Below are positions 1 through 5,705 of a stretch of DNA of 5,765 bases, in pieces (the stretch's first letter is position 1; each line of letters starts with the position of its first letter). The stretch is from the NCBI GenBank assembly GCA_024640835.1, contig JAHEEH010000059.1:2623-8387 (forward strand). Direction: 5' to 3'. The translations under genes were made by a program, and so were the position numbers. A model generated the notes under the pieces. The model did no database searches, was not told the DNA's origin, and was given only the letters and a program-made list of their open reading frames with translations. This DNA comes from Bacteroidota bacterium (lineage in GTDB: Bacteria > Bacteroidota > Rhodothermia > Rhodothermales > UBA10348).

Positions 1-2393
1 TGACCGGCACGCTGTTCGCTCCGGCCAACTCCGATTACACGGCAACCTACGTATTCCGCATCGACCAGGGATTCGACGAGCCGGCTGCCGTCAGTCCCGT
101 CGGGTACATCTCGAGCGGAACGCAGATGAAGCACACGGACACCGGGGATTTCCCGTACCTGCCGCCCATCGAGCCGCCCGTCGTACCGGACCACGTCGAC
201 CTGGAAGTCCTCGTGGAGACGGATACCCTGTATCCGGATCCCGCGACCACGGTCACGTACACCGTCACGCTGAGCAACAGGCCCGTCACGGGTCGCGATC
301 CGTTCACGGCGACAGGCGTGGAGGTCTACACGTTCATTCCCCCGGGCACGCCGGTATATCCCGACGTCTACCTGGGCCACGCCAACGGGACGGTTTCCCA
401 GGGGGTCTACGATATCGGCACGAAGACGTGGTCGGTCGGGTCCCTGGCCGTGGGCGCGTCCGCGACGCTCGAGTTGGTCCTGTACGTGCCGAACGCGCAG
501 GAGCTCGCGAGCTACGAGGGGGACGACCAGACCTTCTGGGCCGAGGTGAGTGCCGCGGACCAGCCCGACGTGGACTCGACACCGGGCAACTACCCGGTCC
601 ACGAGGACGACGACGGCGAGATCGGTCTTCAGCCGGCGTCCGGTGGCGGCGAGGGCGGCATCGAGTCGAACGGGACCATGGCGGGGCAACTCGCGCAGTT
701 GCTGTTCGACCGGAAGCATGCCGGCGCTGCCGATGACCTCGCGCCGACTCCGTACAGTGCAGCCCTCGTGGCCGGAAAGACCACCCCGGGTTCCGGGTCG
801 GCTCCGTTCGGACGCCTCGCGTCGGAGATTCTCCGGGGCGTGATCCCGACCACGGGACCTGGAAGCAGCACGGCGTACGAGACGTCGCCGCGCGACCTGC
901 TGCCGATCACGAACGCCGACGATATCGTGGCCGTGGACTTCGTCCGCGACGCCGACGGGCGGCGGATCGGTGCCTTCTTCGGCTCGATCACCACGGGAGA
1001 ACTGTACGAGCACACGAAAGTGATCTGTGACCGCCTTCGCGGCGGTGTCCTGTCGTTGGTCGGTCGCGCGACGGTGGCCGGGCGCCCGTTCCTCGTCTCG
1101 AGGATCGACCAGGAGAACGGAACCGTCGATTACGCGATCAGCATGGTCGCCGTCCGGGAAGGCTCCGGCTACGTCGTGGACAGTCGCTTCCGCCTGGACG
1201 AGTACGAGGCGCCGCGCGCTTCGGACGACGTACTGAACCTGCAGGTGTGGTCGCGGAGCGAAGCCTGGACCGTCCAGCTGGCGGAGGAGGTGCTCCACGG
1301 GCTGCAGCAGACCGGTCCCGTCCGCTTCCGCAACGAGGCGTATGCCGCTCCTGCCGTTCCGCAGGTCTACGTGCGAACCGGGCGGTACGATCGCGGCTCG
1401 CTCCAGCTGGAGCTCTTCAACGGATCGGGCGTGGATCACGTCCGGCTGACCGGCGGCAGCTACTCGCTCTCGGAGCGGAGCGGACGGATCGAGTTCGAGC
1501 GGGAGGTCCTCCTTCCGCCGGCCGACGAAAAGGGAGTCGTGCACGTGAACCTGCCGCTCGGTCCGGTCTTCGACGCCACGTTCTTCGTCGAAACGCCGGA
1601 CGGCGGGCGCGACCAGATGTATCTCGCCGACGGGGCGTGGAGCTACACGTTCGACGGCACCGGTGCGCGTGTCGACGACTTCGACGTCGATCCGGCGACC
1701 GAGCTTGCACGGAAGGACGGCTTCCTGGACGTCGAGCGGGCAGCCACGTTCAGCGGCGACGTGAAGACCTGGGCCGTCATGTACCGCTACCTGCGGGCGA
1801 ACGGCCAACCCGTGGATCTCTCCGACTTCGGCTACGTCACCTTCACCGCGTCGGGCACGGGTCAGGCGCGCGTGCTCTTCGAAAAGGCATCCGTCACGAC
1901 GAGCGACCATTTCGGCACCACCATCAAGCTCACCGAGGAGCCGAAGACCTACCGGTTGTGGTACGACGATCTGCGGCGCGCCGACGGGACGGGCCGTCTC
2001 ACGGCCGAGGACCTGGTCCTGGTCTCCTTCTACGTATACGGTGACCAGAGCCGGGAGCGTCCGTTCGAGCTCACCGTGAGCGACCTGCATTTCGGAGGCG
2101 CCGAAGGCGATCCGCTTGCCGAAGTCCCCGACGCATACGAACTGAAGCAGAACTGGCCGAATCCGTTCAATCCGCAGACGCAGATCACGTACGGAGTCCC
2201 GGTCTCGGGCGACGTGCGCCTGGAGGTGTACGACATCCTGGGTCGACGCGTATCGACCCTCGTGAGCGGGTTCAGGCCGGAAGGGCGCCACACGGTGACG
2301 TTCGATGCCTCGCGACTGGCGTCCGGCATGTACCTGTACCGGCTCGAGGCCGGAGGCAAGGCGGTTACGAGGACGATGACGCTCCTGCGCTGA
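1..2393 (+). CDS. Large secreted protein with DUF11-like domain and C-terminal T9SS sorting domain (5' partial)
   Basis: The frame is open from base 3 without a stop. The first ATG, at 126, has in-frame, protein-like sequence before it (for example YTATYVFRIDQGF), so the gene starts upstream of the window. At about 189-608 lies a DUF11-like beta-sandwich (TVTYTVTLSN ... WSVGSLAVGASATLELVLYV) ending in the family-like tail ADQPDVDSTPGN and an acidic stretch, followed by a Gly-rich linker near 640. The middle (about 800-1330, with LLPITNADDIVAVDF and YEHTKVICDRLRGG) is not recognised. About 1370-2100 is beta-rich and could be a carbohydrate-binding-like jelly roll; this is a weak inference. Residues from 2139 to the stop form a Por-secretion C-terminal domain: NWPNPFNP, VYDILGRRV, LASGMYLYRL, and a basic end TRTMTLLR. 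In the family this domain directs export across the outer membrane and is then cleaved. No enzyme motif was seen, so an adhesin or surface structural role is a guess. Confidence 0.85.
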   Translation, partial: TGTLFAPANSDYTATYVFRIDQGFDEPAAVSPVGYISSGTQMKHTDTGDFPYLPPIEPPVVPDHVDLEVLVETDTLYPDPATTVTYTVTLSNRPVTGRDPFTATGVEVYTFIPPGTPVYPDVYLGHANGTVSQGVYDIGTKTWSVGSLAVGASATLELVLYVPNAQELASYEGDDQTFWAEVSAADQPDVDSTPGNYPVHEDDDGEIGLQPASGGGEGGIESNGTMAGQLAQLLFDRKHAGAADDLAPTPYSAALVAGKTTPGSGSAPFGRLASEILRGVIPTTGPGSSTAYETSPRDLLPITNADDIVAVDFVRDADGRRIGAFFGSITTGELYEHTKVICDRLRGGVLSLVGRATVAGRPFLVSRIDQENGTVDYAISMVAVREGSGYVVDSRFRLDEYEAPRASDDVLNLQVWSRSEAWTVQLAEEVLHGLQQTGPVRFRNEAYAAPAVPQVYVRTGRYDRGSLQLELFNGSGVDHVRLTGGSYSLSERSGRIEFEREVLLPPADEKGVVHVNLPLGPVFDATFFVETPDGGRDQMYLADGAWSYTFDGTGARVDDFDVDPATELARKDGFLDVERAATFSGDVKTWAVMYRYLRANGQPVDLSDFGYVTFTASGTGQARVLFEKASVTTSDHFGTTIKLTEEPKTYRLWYDDLRRADGTGRLTAEDLVLVSFYVYGDQSRERPFELTVSDLHFGGAEGDPLAEVPDAYELKQNWPNPFNPQTQITYGVPVSGDVRLEVYDILGRRVSTLVSGFRPEGRHTVTFDASRLASGMYLYRLEAGGKAVTRTMTLLR

Positions 2394-2410
2394 CCCGACC
2401 AGGTCTGAAA

Positions 2411-2449
2411 CAGGAAAGGGCGTCCCGCCGGAGCGGGGCGCCCTTCCTG
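2411..2449. terminator. Bidirectional intrinsic terminator between convergent genes
   Basis: A near-perfect hairpin has arms at 2411-2427 and 2434-2449 and a 6-base loop CCGGAG. CAGGAA pairs with TTCCTG, GGGCG with CGCCC and CCCG with CGGG, with one bulged A and one G-T wobble. It starts 18 bases after the stop of the plus-strand gene and ends 21 bases before the stop of the minus-strand gene, so it can serve both. The T content following the stem is modest on each side (TTGT on plus, TTTCAG on minus); the strength comes from the long GC stem with AT-richer base. Confidence 0.85.
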
Positions 2450-2469
2450 TTGTCGGCCGGTCGCGGCAT

Positions 2470-2919
2470 CTACTGCAGCTTGAAGGTGATCGGGATCGTC
2501 ATCTTGACGGGGACCGGCCTTCCGTCCTTCGTTCCCGGCGTGAACCGGGCGGCCTGCACGGCGCGAATGGCCTCCTCGTCGCAGCCGCCTCCGATGCCGC
2601 TGACGACGGTCGGATCCATGACGGAGCCGGTCTCGTCCACCACGAACTCGACGAGCACGCGTCCCTCGATGCCGGCCTTCTTGGCGAGATCCGGGTAGAC
2701 GATGGAACCGGCGATGGCCGTCAGCCCGCCGACGATCTCGGGCATCTGCTCGACGTCGGTGACGGCCACCTTGGCGGCGGGTTCGTCGGCGGCCGGGGCG
2801 ACGACCGTGGGGGTCGAATCGGAGCACGCCGTGAAGGTGACCAGCCCGGCAAGGACGATCATGGCGAGCGAGCGCCGCACGGTGGGCAGCATCATGTCGG
2901 GATGTTGGATGCGGGTCAT
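2470..2919 (-). other. Possible internal start giving a separate TonB-domain lipoprotein
   Basis: Inside the M56 gene, in the same frame, codon 300 is an ATG (2917-2919). AGGAG (2930-2934) lies 10 bases before it, formed by the codon run AGG-AGA-ATA, which looks uncommon in this GC-rich gene. The 149-residue product would begin with MTRIQHP and MMLPTVRRSL, then the hydrophobic stretch AMIVLAGLVTFTA and Cys331, which is an acceptable lipobox pattern, then a Ser/Pro/Ala linker and the TonB C-terminal domain. This could be a real second start or a relic of a once separate lipoprotein gene. It may equally be chance, since the fused form is a normal architecture for the family. Confidence 0.35.
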
Positions 2920-3816
2920 GGCTTCTATTCTCCTGGTCAGTTGGGATGGGGTCGCCGCCATCGAGGCAACGAGTGCGGATTGAGGTCGCGCGTCGCAAGC
3001 GGAGACGGCGAGCAGAAGGCGGGCGTAGGCGGACCGGTCCACGAGGGGAGCCGTGAGCACGGCCAGGTCGCAGGCCGCCTCGCGCCAGTAGGTATGGGTC
3101 CGGCACAGGTGTCGGACGAGGGGATGCCAGCCGAACAGCGTTCGGACAAGGCGGGCGAGCGTATCGAGTGCGAAATCCCCCCGGGCCAGGTGCGCCGTTT
3201 CGTGAAGCAGGATGAGTCTCAGCTCCTCCCGTTGCCCGAGCAGCGCTTCCGGCACGACGACGGTCGGTCGGAGCCAGCCGAGGGCGGCCGGGGTATGGAC
3301 CAGGCTCGAGGTCACGAGACGGATCCGGCTCCTGATGCCGTGCTCCTTCGCGGCCTGACGGAGAAGGTCCAGGACGTCCGGGTCCTCGACCGCACGGAGC
3401 GTCTGCCTGAAGCGGTCCAGCGCGAGGAGATCGGCCGCGAACCGGGCGAGTCCGAAGGTGGCCACGGCGGCGGCTCCCAGGGCGAGAAGCAGCGACCCTG
3501 TCGAAACGCCGGCGATCGACGAAAGGTCGATCATCTCGCTGGTGACCGTTCCGTTCGCCCGCACCACGATCTCGTACGGAAGACTGACGACGATGAGAGG
3601 CTTCACCGAAACGGCTCGGAAAACGGCCGCAAGGAGGATTCCGACGGGAAGCGAAGCCAGCGCAACGGTGCGCATCTCGTACTGTTCGCGCGCGAACCGC
3701 TCCGGGAGGAGCCGCAGGATGCCCGTGACGGCGAGCCCGGCGGCGGTCCACAGGGCGATCGGCCACCAGAACAGCACGAGGGCGTCGGCGCCGGCGTTGG
3801 TGAGGAGGCTACTCAT
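2470..3816 (-). CDS. BlaR1-type M56 family metallopeptidase fused to a TonB C-terminal domain
   Basis: This 448-residue protein is a polytopic inner-membrane zinc peptidase of the BlaR1/MecR1 type. Hydrophobic segments lie at about 11-36, 50-68, 104-123 and 316-330. The zinc site is H205-E206-T-A-H209, followed by R212-x-D214, with the third ligand probably E246 in REAACD. All key residues are present. After the fourth segment comes a linker and then a TonB C-terminal domain (about 360-448: YPDLAKKAGIEGRVLVEF, GCDEEAIRAVQAARFTPG, DGRPVPVKM). In BlaR1 this periplasmic position holds the penicillin-binding sensor, which is absent here. In the known families, ligand sensing activates the peptidase and leads to loss of the BlaI repressor; I infer the same for the upstream partner. 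The start is ATG at 3816, preceded by GGAGG with 6-base spacing, overlapping the repressor gene by 8 bp. The signal sensed is unknown. The Cys at 331, in VTFTAC, resembles a lipobox. Confidence 0.9.
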   Translation of the reverse strand: MSSLLTNAGADALVLFWWPIALWTAAGLAVTGILRLLPERFAREQYEMRTVALASLPVGILLAAVFRAVSVKPLIVVSLPYEIVVRANGTVTSEMIDLSSIAGVSTGSLLLALGAAAVATFGLARFAADLLALDRFRQTLRAVEDPDVLDLLRQAAKEHGIRSRIRLVTSSLVHTPAALGWLRPTVVVPEALLGQREELRLILLHETAHLARGDFALDTLARLVRTLFGWHPLVRHLCRTHTYWREAACDLAVLTAPLVDRSAYARLLLAVSACDARPQSALVASMAATPSQLTRRIEAMTRIQHPDMMLPTVRRSLAMIVLAGLVTFTACSDSTPTVVAPAADEPAAKVAVTDVEQMPEIVGGLTAIAGSIVYPDLAKKAGIEGRVLVEFVVDETGSVMDPTVVSGIGGGCDEEAIRAVQAARFTPGTKDGRPVPVKMTIPITFKLQ

Positions 3817-4204
3817 GGCCTTCCTCCATGCCGTCGATGAGGCTGCGGATCCTCTCGATCTCGGCTTCGGACAGGCGTTCGTCGGTGACGAGGGTCTGGA
3901 CGAGCGCCGTCGGGGAGCCGCCGAACACCTTCTGGACGAGGTCGTGTACGAGGCTGCGCCGGACGTCGCCCGCGGAGCGGAGCGGTGCGTACAGGTAGGT
4001 GTTGCCGTCGCGCTCGAAGGACAGGTAGCCCTTTTCCGCCAGATTGCGCATGACCGTCATGACGGTGGTGTAGGCCACCGGCCGTTGCTGGGCGATGCGC
4101 TCGCGCACGTCGGCGACGGAGGCTCGACCCAGGTCCCACACGTGGTGGAGAACCTCCATCTCCGTCTCGCCGAGGGGAGAAAGGGATTTCCGGTTTCGTC
4201 GCAT
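3809..4204 (-). CDS. BlaI/MecI/CopY family transcriptional repressor
   Basis: A 131-residue DNA-binding repressor, the usual length for the family. The N-terminal winged helix covers about residues 8-75: LGETEMEVLHHVWDLG forms the first helix, VAYTTVMTVMRNLAEKGYL (43-61) includes the recognition helix, and FERDGNTYLYAP is the wing. Residues about 78-128 form the helical dimerisation part. In the family, dimers bind dyads with TACA/TGTA- or TACTA/TAGTA-type arms and are inactivated when the cognate BlaR1-like peptidase is triggered. Here the peptidase gene follows directly, overlapping by 8 bp. The region corresponding to the staphylococcal BlaI cleavage site reads FGGSPTALVQTLV and has no Asn-Phe bond, so any cleavage would occur elsewhere. 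The ATG at 4204 has no clear Shine-Dalgarno. Two matching operators lie just upstream, so autorepression is likely. Confidence 0.93.
   Translation of the reverse strand: MRRNRKSLSPLGETEMEVLHHVWDLGRASVADVRERIAQQRPVAYTTVMTVMRNLAEKGYLSFERDGNTYLYAPLRSAGDVRRSLVHDLVQKVFGGSPTALVQTLVTDERLSEAEIERIRSLIDGMEEGHE
3823..3827 (-). promoter_or_regulatory. Ribosome binding site of the M56 peptidase gene
   Basis: GGAGG on the minus strand is followed by the 6-base spacer AAGGCC and the ATG at 3814-3816. It lies inside the last codons of the repressor gene. It is the clearest Shine-Dalgarno site in the window and supports the chosen start and translational coupling. Confidence 0.75.
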
Positions 4205-4222
4205 GGTGTCGGCCGGTTGGTC

Positions 4223-4238
4223 TACTAGGTAGATAGTA
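4223..4238. promoter_or_regulatory. BlaI-type operator 2, over the -10 and start region
   Basis: A second dyad TACTA-N6-TAGTA reads TACTATCTACCTAGTA on the minus strand. Both arms are identical to those of operator 1 and the centres are 26 bp apart, about 2.5 helical turns. It covers the -10 candidates and the likely transcript start. An overlapping small dyad, TCTAC-TAG-GTAGA (4221-4233), shares part of the site. Confidence 0.77.
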
Positions 4239-4259
4239 ACGAGTGAGGTACTATGTCAA
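4230..4259 (-). promoter_or_regulatory. Promoter of the repressor-peptidase operon
   Basis: On the minus strand a perfect -35 hexamer TTGACA (4254-4259) is followed after 18 bases by TATCTA (4230-4235). An alternative -10, TACTAT (4233-4238), lies after 15 bases. An AT-rich tract (4266-4279) lies directly upstream of the -35 and may act as an UP-like element. The implied transcript start is close to 4223, giving a leader of about 20 bases. The -35 call is strong and the exact -10 is uncertain. Confidence 0.7.
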
Positions 4260-4264
4260 TAGTA
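4249..4264. promoter_or_regulatory. BlaI-type operator 1, enclosing the -35 hexamer
   Basis: The dyad TACTA-N6-TAGTA reads TACTATTGACATAGTA on the minus strand. The six spacer bases are exactly the -35 box TTGACA. The symmetry extends to 7-bp arms (GTACTAT and ATAGTAC, 4248-4265). From memory, the arm arrangement equals that of the staphylococcal bla/mec operators. Repressor bound here would block RNA polymerase. Confidence 0.8.
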
Positions 4265-4279
4265 CTAAGAAAATAATAG

Positions 4280-4298
4280 ACGACGATCTTCGTGTCGT
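4280..4298 (-). terminator. Weak possible terminator after the RuvC-like gene
   Basis: On the minus strand, 7 bases after the TAG stop of the RuvC-like gene, ACGAC (4294-4298) can pair with GTCGT (4280-4284) across a 9-base loop, followed by the T-rich CTATTATTTTC. The stem is only 5 bp, so termination may be partial and transcription could read through into the repressor gene. The same T-rich stretch sits upstream of the repressor promoter. Confidence 0.3.
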
Positions 4299-4305
4299 GG
4301 CCCGT

Positions 4306-4785
4306 CTACCCGCGGGCGATCCCGGGCGGCACGGAGGAGATCCATCCCAGTTCGACCACGGCCCAGAATCCGACCAGGATGGCTTCGGCCGCGTCGTGGC
4401 GCAGGGACGTGGGTTTCGGGGCCCGGGACCATTCGATGATGCGTCGCGCGACGACTCCCGCCTGTCTCTTGGCCCTGTCGCCATTTCGCCGGTCGCGGGG
4501 AAGGAGCAGCCGTGTGCGCCATCGCTCGGCGTGAACCTGCACCGTCTGGAGTCCGCGTCGTTCCGATTCACGAAGCCACGGAAGGGCCACGTCCCCTCCA
4601 CCTTCGATGGCGAGCACTTCCAGGTCCTTGTGCCCGTCCAGGAGGGAGGCTGCGGCGCGGCGGAGCTGCGCCGTTGAGCCGAAATGCCGCGAGCCGTATC
4701 GGAGCAGCAGTCCGGAGTCCGAATAGAACGCGAATCCCGTCCTCAGTCCGAGATCGATGGCGAGCAGCCTGGGAGAGTCGCTCAC
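4306..4785 (-). CDS. Small RuvC-like (RNase H fold) predicted nuclease
   Basis: A 159-residue protein, slightly shorter than typical RuvC. The fold cues are a first strand LLAIDLGLRTGFAFYS with Asp11, a later strand LEVLAIEGGG with Glu61, and a C-terminal helix RHDAAEAILVGFWAV with Asp131 and Glu134. The D-A-A-E spacing (i, i+3) equals the D-A-A-D pair of RuvC, and the basic region RRNGDRAKRQA (99-109) resembles the segment preceding that helix in RuvC. The acidic metal-binding set is therefore complete, and cleavage of branched or structured nucleic acid is a reasonable inference. It is not a clear canonical ruvC, and no ruvA or ruvB is visible here. It starts at GTG with no Shine-Dalgarno and overlaps the upstream DUF434-type gene by 4 bp (GTGA), implying coupled translation. 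It could instead be a non-catalytic RNase H-fold protein. The downstream neighbour is the repressor operon, 40 bases on. Confidence 0.7.
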   Translation of the reverse strand: MSDSPRLLAIDLGLRTGFAFYSDSGLLLRYGSRHFGSTAQLRRAAASLLDGHKDLEVLAIEGGGDVALPWLRESERRGLQTVQVHAERWRTRLLLPRDRRNGDRAKRQAGVVARRIIEWSRAPKPTSLRHDAAEAILVGFWAVVELGWISSVPPGIARG

Positions 4786-5513
4786 GGTCGGCCGTCAGGA
4801 TGAAGGTTCACGATCCAGGCCGCCGGTATCCTCGTGCGGACGACGTGGCGGGCGAGGTTGAACCACCGGATGTCGGAGTCCAGGATCACGCTGTCGGCGG
4901 TGGCGACCACCTCCGTCGACACGGCAAGCACCGGATCCGGGTCCGGGACCAGATCCACCCGCCATCGGATGCCCGGATCCGCCGCCGCATCCTCGATCAG
5001 GCGGGCCAGGCGGCCGCTGTTGGAAACGGGGGCGTCCAGGTACCAGGTCGACTCCGTGACGCCGAGTTCCTCCAGGGCGAGGCCGACGAGGCGCACGGCC
5101 TGCACGGTCTCTTCGACCTTTCGATAGTGGCCGTGCATGCTCGCCATGTCCCGGAGACAGCCGTCACGGGCGAGGAGCAGCACGCCTCCGGCCAGGGCAG
5201 CCTCGACCGTGGTGAGGACATTGTACCCGTCCAGGTGGATGGTCTGGCCGGACACGGAGCCCTGCGCCAGTTGCCTGGCCGTTCTGCCGCCCAGTGCGAT
5301 GTCTCCGCAGGCGCATCGCATGACCGCCGTTCGTTGCCGCTGCCTGAGTCGGAACCGGTCTCCGACCATTTTCAGGCTCGACCGCTCGGCATACCCCCGG
5401 GTCAGCAGCCAGGACAGGTCATGGACGGCCGAGCGGAGGGCGGGCACCTGGTCGGCGGCGAACAGCCGGGCGTCGCCGGGGTGCGGCCCTCGGTGGCGGC
5501 GGTGATCGGGCAT
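4782..5513 (-). CDS. DUF434/DUF5616 domain protein, PIN-like predicted nuclease
   Basis: Residue numbers below count from the ATG at 5513 (243 residues). The N-terminal part (about 30-72: HDLSWLLTRGYAERSSLKMVGDR and CACGD) matches my recollection of DUF434. The C-terminal part matches DUF5616: LDGYNVLTTVEAAL (Asp95), ARDGCLRDMASMHG (Asp117, Asp122), KVEET, WYLDAPVSNSGRL (Asp160) and ATADSVILDSD (Asp207, Asp212). The spaced Asp residues at strand ends suggest a PIN/NYN-like metal-dependent nuclease fold, but activity is not established. A GTG at 5564 in the same frame would add 17 residues; I prefer the ATG because the next residues (RGPHPGDARLF) look like the family start and the extra ones do not. 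Neither start has a good Shine-Dalgarno. The gene overlaps the RuvC-like gene by 4 bp and is probably first in its operon, divergent from the exported-protein gene at 5706. The cellular role is unknown. Confidence 0.82.
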   Translation of the reverse strand: MPDHRRHRGPHPGDARLFAADQVPALRSAVHDLSWLLTRGYAERSSLKMVGDRFRLRQRQRTAVMRCACGDIALGGRTARQLAQGSVSGQTIHLDGYNVLTTVEAALAGGVLLLARDGCLRDMASMHGHYRKVEETVQAVRLVGLALEELGVTESTWYLDAPVSNSGRLARLIEDAAADPGIRWRVDLVPDPDPVLAVSTEVVATADSVILDSDIRWFNLARHVVRTRIPAAWIVNLHPDGRP

Positions 5514-5705
5514 GGTCGGGGCGGTTGACGATTCCAGATTACGGAAGGAGCCCGGATTCGACACGTCATAACCGCACCTGCATCCGAACTCTGCATTTTC
5601 CTGCGTATTCTATGGGCGGCTTCGCACGGACCATCGGCCGGCGCGAAACCCTGTCGATCCCTCGCGACGACGGACTCGTTTCATCGGGCAAACTCGAATG
5701 AATCC
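5514..5705. other. Divergent intergenic region
   Basis: This gap separates the DUF434-type gene (minus) from the exported-protein gene (plus) and should hold both promoters. The only promoter-like elements I see are in an AT-richer patch at 5591-5613: TAGAAT on the minus strand (5607-5612, 5 of 6 matches to a -10) and TATTCT on the plus strand (5606-5611). Neither has a good -35 partner. The part next to 5706 has no Shine-Dalgarno. No operator matching TACTA-N6-TAGTA occurs here. Confidence 0.4.

Noticed and set aside
1247..2044. Plus-strand open frame of 265 codons inside the secreted gene
   Set aside because: Shifted frame of the secreted-protein gene. It is extremely Arg-rich, and the main frame has clear domains.
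2030..3766. Long minus-strand open frame of 578 codons
   Set aside because: It is out of frame with the M56 gene and runs into the coding region of the opposite-strand secreted gene. Its product is dominated by Arg, Pro and Gly, as expected of a shadow frame in GC-rich DNA, and it spans the terminator hairpin.
2902..3840. Plus-strand open frame of 312 codons
   Set aside because: Antisense to the well-supported M56 gene, with no domain pattern. It is a shadow caused by low stop-codon frequency.
3458..4228. Plus-strand open frame of 256 codons across the repressor gene
   Set aside because: Antisense to the repressor and the 5' part of the M56 gene, both of which have intact family motifs. No independent signal.
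4512..5528. Plus-strand open frame of 338 codons
   Set aside because: Antisense to both the RuvC-like and DUF434-type genes. It is charged, low-order sequence without recognisable motifs.
4782..5564. GTG at 5564 as the start of the DUF434-type gene
   Set aside because: It is possible, but the extra 17 residues do not look like the family and no good ribosome site precedes it. The ATG at 5513 is preferred, at moderate confidence.
5643..5684. GAAAC and GTTTC as inverted arms near the right edge
   Set aside because: The arms are only about 6 bases with a distant partner and there is no T-run after them. This is compatible with chance.
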